A DNA stretch of 64,000 bases from JAPYTY01 sp036338435 (lineage in GTDB: Bacteria > Acidobacteriota > UBA6911 > RPQK01 > JADFOI01), in the NCBI GenBank assembly GCA_036338435.1, contig JAYZCG010000026.1, positions 1 to 64,000 on the forward strand, read 5' to 3'. Below are positions 1-9,132 of the stretch, in pieces (within the stretch, counting starts at the first letter, position 1; each line of letters starts with the position of its first letter). The position numbers were made by a program, and so were the translations under genes. Below the pieces are notes generated by a model, which had not been told where the DNA came from, did not search any database, and saw only the letters and a list, made by a program, of their open reading frames with translations.

Positions 1-2
1 CT

Positions 3-179
3 CCCCCGACCCGCCTAACCTCTTTCCCACCCCGACCCCCGTCAGATCTGACTGACGAGACTGACGAGACTGACGAAACTGACGAGACTGACGAGACTGA
101 CGAGACTGACGAGACTGACGAGACTTATAGAGTGGGGGGAATGCTTGTCTTTGATGTTGAACTAGTTGACTTCCAGTAA
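3..179 (+). CDS. C-terminal fragment, FKBP-like peptidyl-prolyl isomerase (partial)
   Basis: Frame 3 is open from the window edge to a TAA at 177-179. Its last residues read GGMLVFDVELVDFQ. This closely resembles the closing beta-strand of FKBP-type peptidyl-prolyl cis-trans isomerases (typically LVFDVELLDI). Just before it lies a run of eight Thr-Asp-Glu triplets encoded by the 9-bp repeat, and before that a Pro-rich stretch. FKBP domains normally have an IPPN-type loop at this place, so the repeat tract is odd. Either the gene has a repeat expansion or the edge of the assembly is faulty. The fragment is too short to be sure of the family. Confidence 0.35.
   Translation, partial: PPTRLTSFPPRPPSDLTDETDETDETDETDETDETDETDETYRVGGMLVFDVELVDFQ
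51..122. repeat. 9-bp tandem repeat, eight units (ACTGACGAG)
   Basis: Eight head-to-tail copies of ACTGACGAG run without interruption. Only unit three differs (G to A in its last base). The period is a multiple of three, so the open frame through it encodes Thr-Asp-Glu repeated. The 50 bases before it are C-rich and unlike the rest of the window. Such a perfect array may be a slippage-prone coding microsatellite or an assembly-edge artefact. Confidence 0.9.
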
Positions 180-305
180 CCATTAGTGTTCTGTTGCCAT
201 TGTCTTGTCAGAGGGTTACTCTTGTAGGCACCTTTCTGTTGATATCGGGTGAGAGTCTTCACGGCAGAGATCCAAGTGGATGAGTATGTGTCGGAGGGAT
301 AAAAA

Positions 306-2165
306 ATGAAAAAAAGAACTATTTTCTGTGTTGTAGCGTATTTTGTGCTGGGCGTGGATGCGCTACCAGCTCAAGAAAATGCGGATACGATTTTATATAA
401 CGGGAAAATTCTTACAGTCGATTCTCACTTTAGTATCGCTGAAGCTGTAGCTGTTTACGATGACGAGATTGTGGGCGTTGGAAGGAGTAGTGATGTCCTG
501 AAACTTGCAGGATCACGAACACTACGCATTAATTTGAGAGGAAAGACGGTGGTCCCAGGGCTAATTCACACTCATGTTCATATGGAGTCTCCAGGACGTT
601 ATGGCAGAAATCTGCCCGCTGCACAGAGCAAACGATACCCTCTAAATTTTAGAATTGTGAAGACCAAGGAGGATGTCATCGAGCAGATACAAAATACTAT
701 AGCAGCATTTAATTTCAAGCCTGGCGAATGGATCCAGTTTTCCACTAACCCTAGTGGAGAACAAGCCCGTCTACTTTTTGACGAGTTGAACCGGTGGGAG
801 TTGGACAAGGGTGCTCCTGATAATCCCATTTTCTTTTCACTGGGTGTGCCGATTCTGAATATGGTGTTAGTGAACAGTAAAGCTATAGAGGCGTTGTGGA
901 ATAGGCACGGAGAATTTGTTGAGACTTATGGGCGTTATTGGGTCGATGAAACTGGCCAGCCAGAGGGTCATCTAGAAGCTCCGGCTGCTCGGGTCATTGT
1001 GCAGGAGTTTGCACCAGAGCCAGATGTTGAGATTATGGCTCCACTCTACAAGATGGGGCTCGAGGAGCGAGCAGCTGTGGGAAATACCACAATTTCAGGA
1101 GGATTACATGGTTTCTCGGTGGAGGTCTACAAATGGCTCGATGAGCGAGATGAAATGCCGGTTCGATACGGCTATGGTGTGAGCTGGACATTTGGGATTC
1201 CAGGCGCCAACAACAGGCAGTTTGAAATGGGTTCTGGAACCGACATGGTGTGGATCAATTCAATGAGTGCCAGGGGAGTTGATGGGGCGGGTTCTAGAAT
1301 GTGCATTTCACTGAAACGAGATTCCGAAGCGGTAGCGATGTCAGAAGGAGGACCAGGTTCTCTGATGGGTCTGTCAGCGGTCTCCGAATGGTGGCCACAT
1401 GGGCAATGCAACTTGGACATCGAGTATGGGGGGGCAACCAAAGGTGCACCTCTCAAAGCTAATTACTTCATGGAATGGTTCAACCAAGTGGCCCAGGATG
1501 GTCTACGTTCTGCTAATCTTCATGTCTCTGGAGATGAGTCGTACTCACGCCTTCTTTCGGCATTGGAGCGTATAGATCGGGCTAATCCCGGAGCGGTTCA
1601 AGGTTGGGGTATGGATCATTGCACTATGGTTAATCCAAAAGATATTCCAAGGGCTGCTAAGCTAGGGATAATGTGGAGTTGCCAGCCGTTGGGTGAAGGT
1701 GATCGTGCTCCCATGGTCGCGGAGGCTTTTGGTGATAGTGTGGCTCATACCTATGTGGCCCCCATTAAGAGTATGTTGGATGCTGGCATAAATGTCTCAC
1801 TGGAAGGGCTATGGTCTGGTATAGAAACGCTGATCACTCGTAAGGATGAACATGGTAGGGTTTGGGGACCAGATCAAAGAGTGGATAAGGCAACTGCCCT
1901 TCAAATTGCCACCAGAAACGGTGCTGAATACGTTCAAAAAGGCGACAGGCTCGGATCTATCGAGGTTGGTAAGCTAGCGGATCTTGTGGTTTTAGATAGG
2001 GATTACCTGATGATACCTGAAGAAGAGATCTCTGAGATTAGATCGTCAATGACATTGTTAGGAGGAAAGATCATCTTCTTGCATCCTGATTTTTCCCAGG
2101 AGCATAAGCTGATGCCCGAGGGGGCACTTATCTCCACCCTTGAAAAACTACGAGAGCGCCGTTGA
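306..2165 (+). CDS. Exported amidohydrolase, YtcJ-like (amidohydrolase 3 family)
   Basis: Predicted metal-dependent hydrolase with a TIM barrel and composite beta domain, 619 aa. An N-terminal signal-like segment (residues 1-22, ending near LPAQ) points to export. The family opening ADTILYNGKILTVD follows, and the metal motif HTHVH sits at residues 88-92. The C-terminus has the usual GKLADLVVLDRDY signature near residue 555. The start is supported by GGAGG at 293-297. It stands before the LsrF cluster but 120 bp separates them, so co-transcription is uncertain. The substrate is unknown; YtcJ-type members act on amide or ester bonds of small molecules. A second family member lies at 24884. Confidence 0.85.
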   Translation: MKKRTIFCVVAYFVLGVDALPAQENADTILYNGKILTVDSHFSIAEAVAVYDDEIVGVGRSSDVLKLAGSRTLRINLRGKTVVPGLIHTHVHMESPGRYGRNLPAAQSKRYPLNFRIVKTKEDVIEQIQNTIAAFNFKPGEWIQFSTNPSGEQARLLFDELNRWELDKGAPDNPIFFSLGVPILNMVLVNSKAIEALWNRHGEFVETYGRYWVDETGQPEGHLEAPAARVIVQEFAPEPDVEIMAPLYKMGLEERAAVGNTTISGGLHGFSVEVYKWLDERDEMPVRYGYGVSWTFGIPGANNRQFEMGSGTDMVWINSMSARGVDGAGSRMCISLKRDSEAVAMSEGGPGSLMGLSAVSEWWPHGQCNLDIEYGGATKGAPLKANYFMEWFNQVAQDGLRSANLHVSGDESYSRLLSALERIDRANPGAVQGWGMDHCTMVNPKDIPRAAKLGIMWSCQPLGEGDRAPMVAEAFGDSVAHTYVAPIKSMLDAGINVSLEGLWSGIETLITRKDEHGRVWGPDQRVDKATALQIATRNGAEYVQKGDRLGSIEVGKLADLVVLDRDYLMIPEEEISEIRSSMTLLGGKIIFLHPDFSQEHKLMPEGALISTLEKLRERR

Positions 2166-2285
2166 TAACCCCAGCGAAGTCCATGATAGAGTAGATTGGT
2201 GCCAGGCCGTCGAGTTCTTGCAATCCTTGGTAGTAGTTGTTACCGTTTTTGACGAAATTGAACCTCTCGAAAAGGAGAAATAACA

Positions 2286-3188
2286 ATGGCCGATACTGAC
2301 AATTTAAAGGAAGCAAAAAATTTCTACTCGGAAATTCCATCCGAGAACAAGCCTTTCTTTTTAAAGGGCTCTAATGCTCTAGATTGGGGAATGCAGAGTC
2401 GTCTTTCTCGTATCTTTAATCCCGAATCGGGGCGGACGGTCATGCTAGCCATTGACCATGGGTATTTTATGGGGCCGACCACGGGTCTGGAACGAGTAGA
2501 TCTTAACATAGTGCCGCTTCTCAGCGACTGCACAGCACTTATGTTAACGCGCGGAATGCTTCGTTCGACCATTCCCTCAAATTTTGGGGGAGGGGTCGTC
2601 ATTCGGGCCAGCGGTGGACCCAGCATTCTAAAGGAACTTTCCAATGAACAGATTGCTGTGGACATAGAAGATGCGTTGAGAATGAACGTTTCTGCCATGG
2701 CAGTTCAGGTTTTTATTGGAGGCGAGTATGAAAGTCAGTCAATTCACAATATGACGCGGTTAGTAGATCTAGGGAATAAGTACGGTCTGCCTATTCTTGC
2801 GGTTACGGCAGTTGGTAAGGACATGAATCGTGATGCCAAGTATTTGCGTTTGGCCTGTAGGATTTGTGCAGAACTGGGTGCTCATATTCTCAAAACGTAT
2901 TATGTGCCAGAAGATTTTGAGACCGTTACGGCATCGTGTCCTGTCCCAATTGTGATGGCGGGGGGCAAGAAACTTCCAGAACTCGATGCTTTGACCATGG
3001 CCTACAATGCTATCAACCAAGGGGCCTGTGGTGTTGACATGGGAAGGAATATTTTTCAAGCCGATGCCTCATCTGCCATGATTAGGGCAGTTGGCAAGGT
3101 TGTGCATGAGAGAATGAAGCCGCAACAGGCTTATGAACTGTATCAGGATTTGAAGAACGAACATGAGCCAACAAACGAGGATGGTTAA
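2286..3188 (+). CDS. lsrF: LsrF-type 3-hydroxy-5-phosphonooxypentane-2,4-dione thiolase (class I aldolase fold)
   Basis: In the autoinducer-2 pathway LsrF transfers an acetyl group from its phosphorylated pentanedione substrate to CoA, giving DHAP and acetyl-CoA. Similarity to enterobacterial LsrF runs along the whole 300 aa: LDWGMQSRLSRIFNP near residue 32, DHGYFMGPTTGLER at 57-70, VPIVMAGGKKLPE near 235, GVDMGRNIFQ near 260. The Schiff-base lysine lies in ILKTYYV at K203, the same number as in the E. coli enzyme. AAGGAG at 2272-2277 sets the start. Its end overlaps the next gene by 26 bp, so the two are coupled. No Lsr transporter, kinase LsrK, LsrG or repressor is visible, so AI-2 may not be the true substrate. 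Confidence 0.88.
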   Translation: MADTDNLKEAKNFYSEIPSENKPFFLKGSNALDWGMQSRLSRIFNPESGRTVMLAIDHGYFMGPTTGLERVDLNIVPLLSDCTALMLTRGMLRSTIPSNFGGGVVIRASGGPSILKELSNEQIAVDIEDALRMNVSAMAVQVFIGGEYESQSIHNMTRLVDLGNKYGLPILAVTAVGKDMNRDAKYLRLACRICAELGAHILKTYYVPEDFETVTASCPVPIVMAGGKKLPELDALTMAYNAINQGACGVDMGRNIFQADASSAMIRAVGKVVHERMKPQQAYELYQDLKNEHEPTNEDG

Positions 3189-3897
3189 TGGCAGTGCGTT
3201 TGAATTCCTACGATCGATAATCCCCACCATCAGTGTTGGTGTTAATGCTGCCGACGTGATGCAGTTGGACTCAGAACTGGCTCTTCTAGAGCAAACTGAT
3301 GTGGAACTTGCTCATTTTGATGTGATGGATGGTTGTTTCACGCCTATGATGACGGTGGGAGCACCATTCATCAAGTCTGTGCGCACTCTCCTGCTGAAAG
3401 ATGTGCATCTCATGATTGAGGAACCTCTGGAGAAGGTTGATGCCTATGTAGCGGCTGGAGCTGATATCATAACAGTTCATGCGGAATCCTCAATTCATCT
3501 CCACAGAGTCTTTCAGAAATTAGGTGGTATGCAGAATGTCAATGATCCCGCCCGGGGATTGATTCGTGGGATAGCTTTAAATCCTGGTACTCCTCTAAAT
3601 GTTATAGATCCACTACTTGATGAAGTGGAACTTGTCATGTTGTTAGGAATTAATCCTGGCTGGGGAGGGCAGTTATTTATTCCCTCTACTTTTTCGAGAG
3701 TGGCGGAGTTGAGGAAAATGATTGCGGCCCGGGAAAAGGATGTTTTGATTTGTGTTGATGGAGGTATCACTAAGACAAACATCTCTGATATGGCTGGAGT
3801 GGATATCGATGTTGTGGTGACGGGAAGTGCAGTTTACGATGGAAAGGATCCTGTGGAAAATGCCCGTTTTATGATCGAGAGACTACAAGCCAAGTAA
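3163..3897 (+). CDS. lsrE: LsrE / ribulose-phosphate 3-epimerase family protein
   Basis: A TIM-barrel epimerase of the ribulose-phosphate 3-epimerase superfamily, 244 aa. Recognisable elements are IIPTISVGVNAAD at the first strand, LAHFDVMDGCFTPMMTVG (metal-binding His and Asp) near residues 46-63, DVHLMIEEP near 78, LGINPGWGGQ near 163 and the phosphate-gripping VDGGITKTN near 198. Placement directly after lsrF mirrors LsrE in some enterobacterial lsr operons, so I prefer LsrE over housekeeping Rpe. ATG 3163 lies inside lsrF; ATG 3181 is an alternative. Neither has a strong Shine-Dalgarno sequence, which fits translational coupling. It probably epimerises a sugar phosphate feeding the thiolase or the aldolase downstream. 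Confidence 0.75.
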   Translation: MSQQTRMVNGSAFEFLRSIIPTISVGVNAADVMQLDSELALLEQTDVELAHFDVMDGCFTPMMTVGAPFIKSVRTLLLKDVHLMIEEPLEKVDAYVAAGADIITVHAESSIHLHRVFQKLGGMQNVNDPARGLIRGIALNPGTPLNVIDPLLDEVELVMLLGINPGWGGQLFIPSTFSRVAELRKMIAAREKDVLICVDGGITKTNISDMAGVDIDVVVTGSAVYDGKDPVENARFMIERLQAK

Positions 3898-3938
3898 GTT
3901 GGTAAGGCGTGAAAAATAGGTTGTATTAGACAACGATT

Positions 3939-6044
3939 ATGAAAAGCAGATGGTCGGAAGACGAGGCCTCTAAAGCAGTATCCCATTGGGCTCCCCAGTG
4001 GGGTGAAGATCTAGCAATTCGAAGCTATTCTTCGCGACTGTTAGGGGTTGAAAAAAATCTTGTTCTACATGGCGGCGGGAATACCTCGGTAAAGAGTATG
4101 GCCCCCAACATCCTGGGAGAGGAGTCATCCACTCTTTTTATTAAGGCCTCAGGGTTTGATTTGGCGGCAATTCATCCAGCCGGTCATCCTGGGCTTGACT
4201 TGGAATGTCTTAAAAAATTGCAAGTACTAGAAGACATGTCTGATGAGGCTATGGTTCGGGAACTACGTAGGCATCTTCTTGACTATCAGCAACCGACCCC
4301 TTCGATTGAAACCCTCGTTCATGCTTTTATCCCAGGGAAGTTCATCGATCATACTCATGCTGATGCCATATTGGCACTTACTAACCAACTAGGAGGGGAA
4401 GAAATTATTGCCGATGCTTTAGGAGAGGAAGTAATTGTTTTAGATTATGTACGCCCTGGGTTTAAGTTAGCTAAGGCGGTGGCGAAAGCTATGGGCGATC
4501 ATCCTGAAAAACAGGCCATGGTATGGGCAAGGCACGGCCTGGTAACGTGGGCGGAGACAGCAAGAGAAGCATATGAGACAACGATTGGGCTGGTTAGTAA
4601 GGCAGAATCATTCATAGCCAGCCGCTCTAGAGAACCAGCTAAAGTGAGCATTGCCATAGAGTTAAGTCAGGCTGAGTCACGATGGGTAGAGGTAGCGCCG
4701 GTTTTGCGAGGATTGTTGGCAGAGAATACTGGGGATGTTGATCTTTCTTACAAACGGGTTATTCTCTCCCCATTGATTGACTCTAAGTCCCTAGAGTTGA
4801 TGAATGCTGAACAGGGCAAGGAGTTTATAGATACACCGCCCCTGACTTCCGATCATATTATTCGGACCAAACCCTTTCCACTGTGGATAGATTCCCCGGC
4901 CTACGGGAACGCGTCTAAGTTGAAAAGTCAGGTGGAGGAATCCATACGGATATATCGGGACTCTTACCAATCCTATTTTGATCGCAATGCTAAGCGAATG
5001 GAAACTGGGTTGACTCAATTAGACACCTATCCCCGTGTGATTTTTTTCCCGGGGATGGGCGTTGCTTGTTCAGGACGGGATATTATTGATGCCCAAATTT
5101 GCCGAGACATCACCGTCCAGACATTAGATGTCAAGTCCAGCATTGGGGCTATGGGCAAGTATGATGGTCTGAGTGAAAGCGATCTTTTCGATATGGAATA
5201 CCATACGTTACAGCATGCCAAGTTGACTAGGAGTGAACTACCCTTAAGTCATCAAGTGGCAGTTGTGACAGGAGCTGCGGGTGCTATTGGTTCTGGTCTC
5301 AGTCGGGCTTTCCTTGACCAAGGTTGTCATGTCGCAGTTACCGATCTCCCAGGAGAAAGACTGGATGGATTGGTTGAAGAGTTGAGAGCAAAATACGGTG
5401 AGCGAGTCCTTGGTATTCCACTTGACGTAACTGATCAAAAGTCTGTCACATCAGGGTTTTCGAGCATTATTTCAACATGGGGAGGGGTAGACCTTGTCTT
5501 AATAAATGCCGGTGTAGCTCTAGTGGCTTCGCTGGGGGAGATAGATCTAGACGATTTTCGTCGCATTGAGCAGATCAATGTAGAGGGAACACTGTTGGTA
5601 TTATCTGAGGCAGCAAGACATTTCAGACTTCAAGATACGGGCGGAGATGTAGTGGTCATTTCGAGTAAAAATGTCTTTTCCCCTGGAGCCCAGTTTGGAG
5701 CTTATAGCGCTACAAAAGCAGCCGCACATCAATTAGCTCGGATTGCTAGTTTAGAGTTAGCGGAGATCGATGTGCGTGTCAATATGGTCTCGCCGGATGC
5801 CGTATTCTCAGAACGGGAGCGTAAGTCAGGTCTATGGGCAGAGGTTGGTCCAGATCGGATGAGAGCTCGAGGATTAGATGAGGAAGAATTAAAGGAATAT
5901 TATCGCAATAGAAACTTGTTGAAAACAAAAGTTACGGCCTCGCATGTTGCCAATGCAGCCCTATTTTTTTGTACTCGTCAGACGCCAACAACAGGAGTAA
6001 CCTTGCCAGTCGATGGCGGACTTCCAGATGCCACACCTCGGTGA
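3939..6044 (+). CDS. rhaEW: Bifunctional class II aldolase / short-chain dehydrogenase, RhaEW-like
   Basis: A 701-aa fusion. Residues 1 to about 420 form a class II (zinc) aldolase domain: HGGGNTSVK near 44-52, catalytic-type Glu in PSIET (E124), and zinc histidines in DHTHADAI (H138, H140). The rest is a Rossmann short-chain dehydrogenase: VTGAAGAIGSG near 443 and the active-site YSATK near 588. This architecture matches RhaEW (Bacillus YuxG type), which splits L-rhamnulose 1-phosphate to DHAP and L-lactaldehyde and then oxidises the aldehyde. It follows lsrE after 41 bp in the same direction. With LsrF it would release DHAP, so the three genes likely form one catabolic unit. No rhamnose isomerase or kinase is nearby; substrate uncertain. 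Confidence 0.8.
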   Translation: MKSRWSEDEASKAVSHWAPQWGEDLAIRSYSSRLLGVEKNLVLHGGGNTSVKSMAPNILGEESSTLFIKASGFDLAAIHPAGHPGLDLECLKKLQVLEDMSDEAMVRELRRHLLDYQQPTPSIETLVHAFIPGKFIDHTHADAILALTNQLGGEEIIADALGEEVIVLDYVRPGFKLAKAVAKAMGDHPEKQAMVWARHGLVTWAETAREAYETTIGLVSKAESFIASRSREPAKVSIAIELSQAESRWVEVAPVLRGLLAENTGDVDLSYKRVILSPLIDSKSLELMNAEQGKEFIDTPPLTSDHIIRTKPFPLWIDSPAYGNASKLKSQVEESIRIYRDSYQSYFDRNAKRMETGLTQLDTYPRVIFFPGMGVACSGRDIIDAQICRDITVQTLDVKSSIGAMGKYDGLSESDLFDMEYHTLQHAKLTRSELPLSHQVAVVTGAAGAIGSGLSRAFLDQGCHVAVTDLPGERLDGLVEELRAKYGERVLGIPLDVTDQKSVTSGFSSIISTWGGVDLVLINAGVALVASLGEIDLDDFRRIEQINVEGTLLVLSEAARHFRLQDTGGDVVVISSKNVFSPGAQFGAYSATKAAAHQLARIASLELAEIDVRVNMVSPDAVFSERERKSGLWAEVGPDRMRARGLDEEELKEYYRNRNLLKTKVTASHVANAALFFCTRQTPTTGVTLPVDGGLPDATPR

Positions 6045-6146
6045 AGGGTTAAGTTCTTTGCTACAACCCACATCGGGATAGTGACCAAGCAAACTTGTTT
6101 TTAATCGACGGTTTCCGTCATCCTGCCTTGATACGTTTGGTCTAAC

Positions 6147-6743
6147 ATGATTGCCCATTTAAAAGGGCGGCTGCTCGAAAAGTCAGCAGACCGGCTAGTG
6201 GTTGAGGTGAACAATGTCGGCTATGAGGTATTGATCCCATTCTCTACCTACTATGAACTTGGGGAGATTGGAGATTCTGTTAGTCTGCGTATCTATACTC
6301 ATGTAAAGGAAGATAGTTTGAGTTTGTATGGGTTTCTAACGAACCAAGAGAAAAAGCTTTTTACCCAACTCATTCAAGTGTCCGGAATTGGTCCCAAGCT
6401 GTCAATTACTATTCTCTCTGGGTTGCCAGTTAATGAGTTTGCTCAGGCTTTGGTGGATAACGATGTGGTAAAACTCCATGGCATTCCTGGCGTGGGGAAA
6501 AAAACGGCTGAACGGTTGGTGCTGGAGATGAAAGACAAGGTCTTGGATTGGTTGCCTGAACTTGAGGATGGGCTAGTTTCGGATGGTTTGGGAATAGCAA
6601 GGCTGGATGTTGTGTCGGCTCTGGTCAATCTAGGATATCCTAAAAACACTGCGGAGCGGGCTGTTGCAAAAGCAAGAGAAGATGGTCATGAAGAAACCTT
6701 TGAGGAGTTGTTGAAGAGATCCTTAGGCAAAATGAAAGGCTAG
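6147..6743 (+). CDS. ruvA: Holliday junction DNA helicase subunit RuvA
   Basis: RuvA binds four-way junctions as a tetramer and loads RuvB for branch migration. The 198 aa have the normal three-domain plan: the beta-barrel start MIAHLKGRL with NVGYEV, two helix-hairpin-helix motifs (VSGIGPK near 79 and IPGVGKKTAERL near 114), and the small C-terminal RuvB-contact domain with ALVNLGYPKNTAERAV near 170. Ten bases separate it from ruvB. No ruvC or queA is adjacent. There is no clear Shine-Dalgarno sequence before the ATG. Confidence 0.97.
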   Translation: MIAHLKGRLLEKSADRLVVEVNNVGYEVLIPFSTYYELGEIGDSVSLRIYTHVKEDSLSLYGFLTNQEKKLFTQLIQVSGIGPKLSITILSGLPVNEFAQALVDNDVVKLHGIPGVGKKTAERLVLEMKDKVLDWLPELEDGLVSDGLGIARLDVVSALVNLGYPKNTAERAVAKAREDGHEETFEELLKRSLGKMKG

Positions 6744-6753
6744 TAGGAGTTGT

Positions 6754-7791
6754 ATGGATAGCATTGAATCTCCGGTCCGTTTCATGGATTCCTCCAGTCG
6801 GGATGAGGAAACTACTTTTGAAAATAGCCTGCGACCTCGTCTGCTTCAGGATTTTGTAGGACAAGCGAAGCTGAAAGAGAGCATTAAGATAGCTATTGAT
6901 GCTGCTCGGGGTCGTCATGAAGCACTCGACCATGTTCTATTATTTGGTCCTCCCGGTCTGGGAAAAACTACTTTGGCGCACATCATCTCTAATGAACTAA
7001 ATGTTAATTTGCGGGCCACTTCGGGGCCAGCGATTGAAAAAAGAGGGGATTTAGCAGCTATATTAACGAATCTTGAAGAGCATGACGTTTTATTCATTGA
7101 CGAGATCCATCGTTTACATCCTTCTATTGAAGAAATTCTTTATCCGGCTATGGAGGATTTTCAGATCGATATCATCATAGGTGAAGGTCCAGGAGCTCGT
7201 TCAATTAAGATTGACATTCCCATGTTCACATTAGTGGGAGCAACCACCAGGACGGGTCTGCTAACTTCCCCGCTAAGAGGACGTTTTGGCATCATTCAAA
7301 GATTAGATTTTTATAGTGATTCTGATCTTTCCTCTATCATTCGTCGCTCAGCCGGTCTTTTGGACGTCAAGATAGATGACAAGGGGACTATGGAGATAGC
7401 CCGACGTAGTCGGGGAACACCTCGAATAGCCAATCGTCTGTTGCGGCGTGTGCGTGATTTTGCGCAAGTAAGGGCCGGAGGAAGTATCGATCATCAGGTC
7501 GCGTGTGACGGTCTGGATCTTGCCAATGTTGATCGGTTTGGATTCGACGAGATCGACCGTAAGTTACTCTTGACGATCATCGAAAAATTTGACGGTGGCC
7601 CAGTAGGTGTCAACACCCTTTCTGCGGCGATCAGTGAAGAAAAGGATGCCATTGAAGATATCTATGAACCCTATTTGATCCAGATTGGTTTTCTCAACCG
7701 TACATCGCGAGGTCGCATTGTCACGCCCTTAGCCTATGACCATTTCGGAGTGAAACCTGAATCGACAGATCAAAAAGGGTTGTTTCCCTAA
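6754..7791 (+). CDS. ruvB: Holliday junction branch migration ATPase RuvB
   Basis: AAA+ motor of the RuvAB complex, 345 aa. The N-terminal tail carries the family sequence LRPRLLQDFVGQ. Walker A GPPGLGKT is at residues 65-72 and Walker B FIDEIHR at 114-120. Sensor 1 lies in VGATTRTG, the arginine finger region in SPLRGRFG, and the winged-helix C-terminus includes GGPVGVNTLSAAI. AGGAG with a short spacer precedes the ATG. It is co-directional and coupled with ruvA. Confidence 0.98.
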   Translation: MDSIESPVRFMDSSSRDEETTFENSLRPRLLQDFVGQAKLKESIKIAIDAARGRHEALDHVLLFGPPGLGKTTLAHIISNELNVNLRATSGPAIEKRGDLAAILTNLEEHDVLFIDEIHRLHPSIEEILYPAMEDFQIDIIIGEGPGARSIKIDIPMFTLVGATTRTGLLTSPLRGRFGIIQRLDFYSDSDLSSIIRRSAGLLDVKIDDKGTMEIARRSRGTPRIANRLLRRVRDFAQVRAGGSIDHQVACDGLDLANVDRFGFDEIDRKLLLTIIEKFDGGPVGVNTLSAAISEEKDAIEDIYEPYLIQIGFLNRTSRGRIVTPLAYDHFGVKPESTDQKGLFP

Positions 7792-7911
7792 GTCGTCTCT
7801 CCTGCCTTTGACTTGATAGCAAGATCTGAATTTTTCATTCGGCAAATCATTGCGATAGTTCAAATACATTTTTTTAGGCGATAACTTCTCCACCAGTATA
7901 CCCTTGACATA

Positions 7912-9096
7912 ATGTCTCAAGTTGAGAGAGGGGAGAATCGAATCAGCCGGCGTGCTCAATCACTGGCCCCCTTTTTGGCAATGGAAGTTTTTGAAAGAGC
8001 GGCCGCACTCGAGAGAGTAGGTCGATCCATTATTCATTTAGAATTTGGTGAGCCGGATCTGGAAACACCTTCCGCAATTTTAGAAGCAGGGATTAAGGCC
8101 CTCAGAGACGGCTGCACTCGCTATACCCATTCACTGGGACATCTGGAATTACGCGAAGCTATTGCTGCTTGGTATGAAAAGCGGTGTGGTGTACAGATCT
8201 CACCAGAATGTGTGGTGGTGACAAATGGAAGTTCAGGTGCCATGCTGCTAAGTTTTGCCGCTCTTTTGGATCCGGGAACTGAGGTGTTGATGACTGATCC
8301 GCATTATGCTTGCTATCCTAAATTTGTCTCTGTTTTTGAAGGTGTTCCCGTAGCGATTCCTGTTAGAGAGGACGAGAATTTTCAGTTGGATCCAGAGATA
8401 GTTAAGAAAAAACTGGGCGATCAAACTCGCGCTTTGATTATCAATTCTCCCGCTAACCCAACTGGAGTGGTGTCCAGCTCAGAGCAGATGAAGGAATTAG
8501 TGACACTCACAGAGGGTAAGGCCACAATAGTATCGGACGAGGTGTACCACGGCCTGGAATATGGAACAGAGGCGCACTCCATTCTTGAGTACTCTGCAGG
8601 GGCTATTGTTGTCAATGGATTCTCAAAACTTTTCGCCATGACAGGTTGGCGCTTAGGATATGCTATCGTACCCGAATTTTTGATTAGGCCGATTCAAAAG
8701 CTCCAGCAAAATCTATTCATTTCTGCTCCTGATTTTACCCAATTCGCAGCAATTGCTGCGCTTACCCACACGGCCGATGTAATAGAACAGCGACGCAAAC
8801 GCTACGACAAGAGACGTCGATTTGTGTTGCAACGATTGGAAGAGATGGGGCTAGAGATTTTGGCCGAGCCCACGGGGGCCTTTTATGTTTTCGTTAATAT
8901 ACAGCGTTGGAACAAGAGTTCCCTTGACTTCACCTTTCAGCTTTTGGAGAAAATGGGAGTAGCTGTGACGCCGGGCATCGATTTTGGTGATCATGGGGAA
9001 GGGTTTGTTCGCATCTCTTATGCGAACTCTGAAGCGAATATTGCAAAGGGGTTAGACCGTTTGGCAACCTTCCTGGAATCACCAAACGATAACTAA
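7912..9096 (+). CDS. Class I/II PLP-dependent aminotransferase
   Basis: Fold type I aminotransferase of the aspartate aminotransferase family, 394 aa. It has the substrate-loop EFGEPDLETP near residue 44, NSPANPTG (N182), the PLP-pyridine aspartate in SDEVYHGL (D209), and the Schiff-base lysine in NGFSKLFAMTGWRLGY (K239). The C-terminal arginine that binds the substrate carboxylate lies in GFVRISYAN. The amino donor and acceptor cannot be told from sequence. No Shine-Dalgarno sequence is seen before ATG 7912. It is a single gene, ending before an AT-rich hairpin. Confidence 0.85.
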   Translation: MSQVERGENRISRRAQSLAPFLAMEVFERAAALERVGRSIIHLEFGEPDLETPSAILEAGIKALRDGCTRYTHSLGHLELREAIAAWYEKRCGVQISPECVVVTNGSSGAMLLSFAALLDPGTEVLMTDPHYACYPKFVSVFEGVPVAIPVREDENFQLDPEIVKKKLGDQTRALIINSPANPTGVVSSSEQMKELVTLTEGKATIVSDEVYHGLEYGTEAHSILEYSAGAIVVNGFSKLFAMTGWRLGYAIVPEFLIRPIQKLQQNLFISAPDFTQFAAIAALTHTADVIEQRRKRYDKRRRFVLQRLEEMGLEILAEPTGAFYVFVNIQRWNKSSLDFTFQLLEKMGVAVTPGIDFGDHGEGFVRISYANSEANIAKGLDRLATFLESPNDN

Positions 9097-9132
9097 GGTG
9101 ATTCATTATAATTATTTATATAAAGCAGTTTA

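Noticed and set aside
51..122. Repeat array considered as CRISPR
   Set aside because: Units are 9 bp and directly adjacent with no spacers; no cas gene is near.
2324..2698. 124-residue minus-strand frame
   Set aside because: It is antisense to lsrF, whose protein match is clear along its length.
2286..3897. Complete AI-2 (lsr) operon
   Set aside because: Only LsrF and LsrE types are present; no transporter, kinase, LsrG or repressor is seen.
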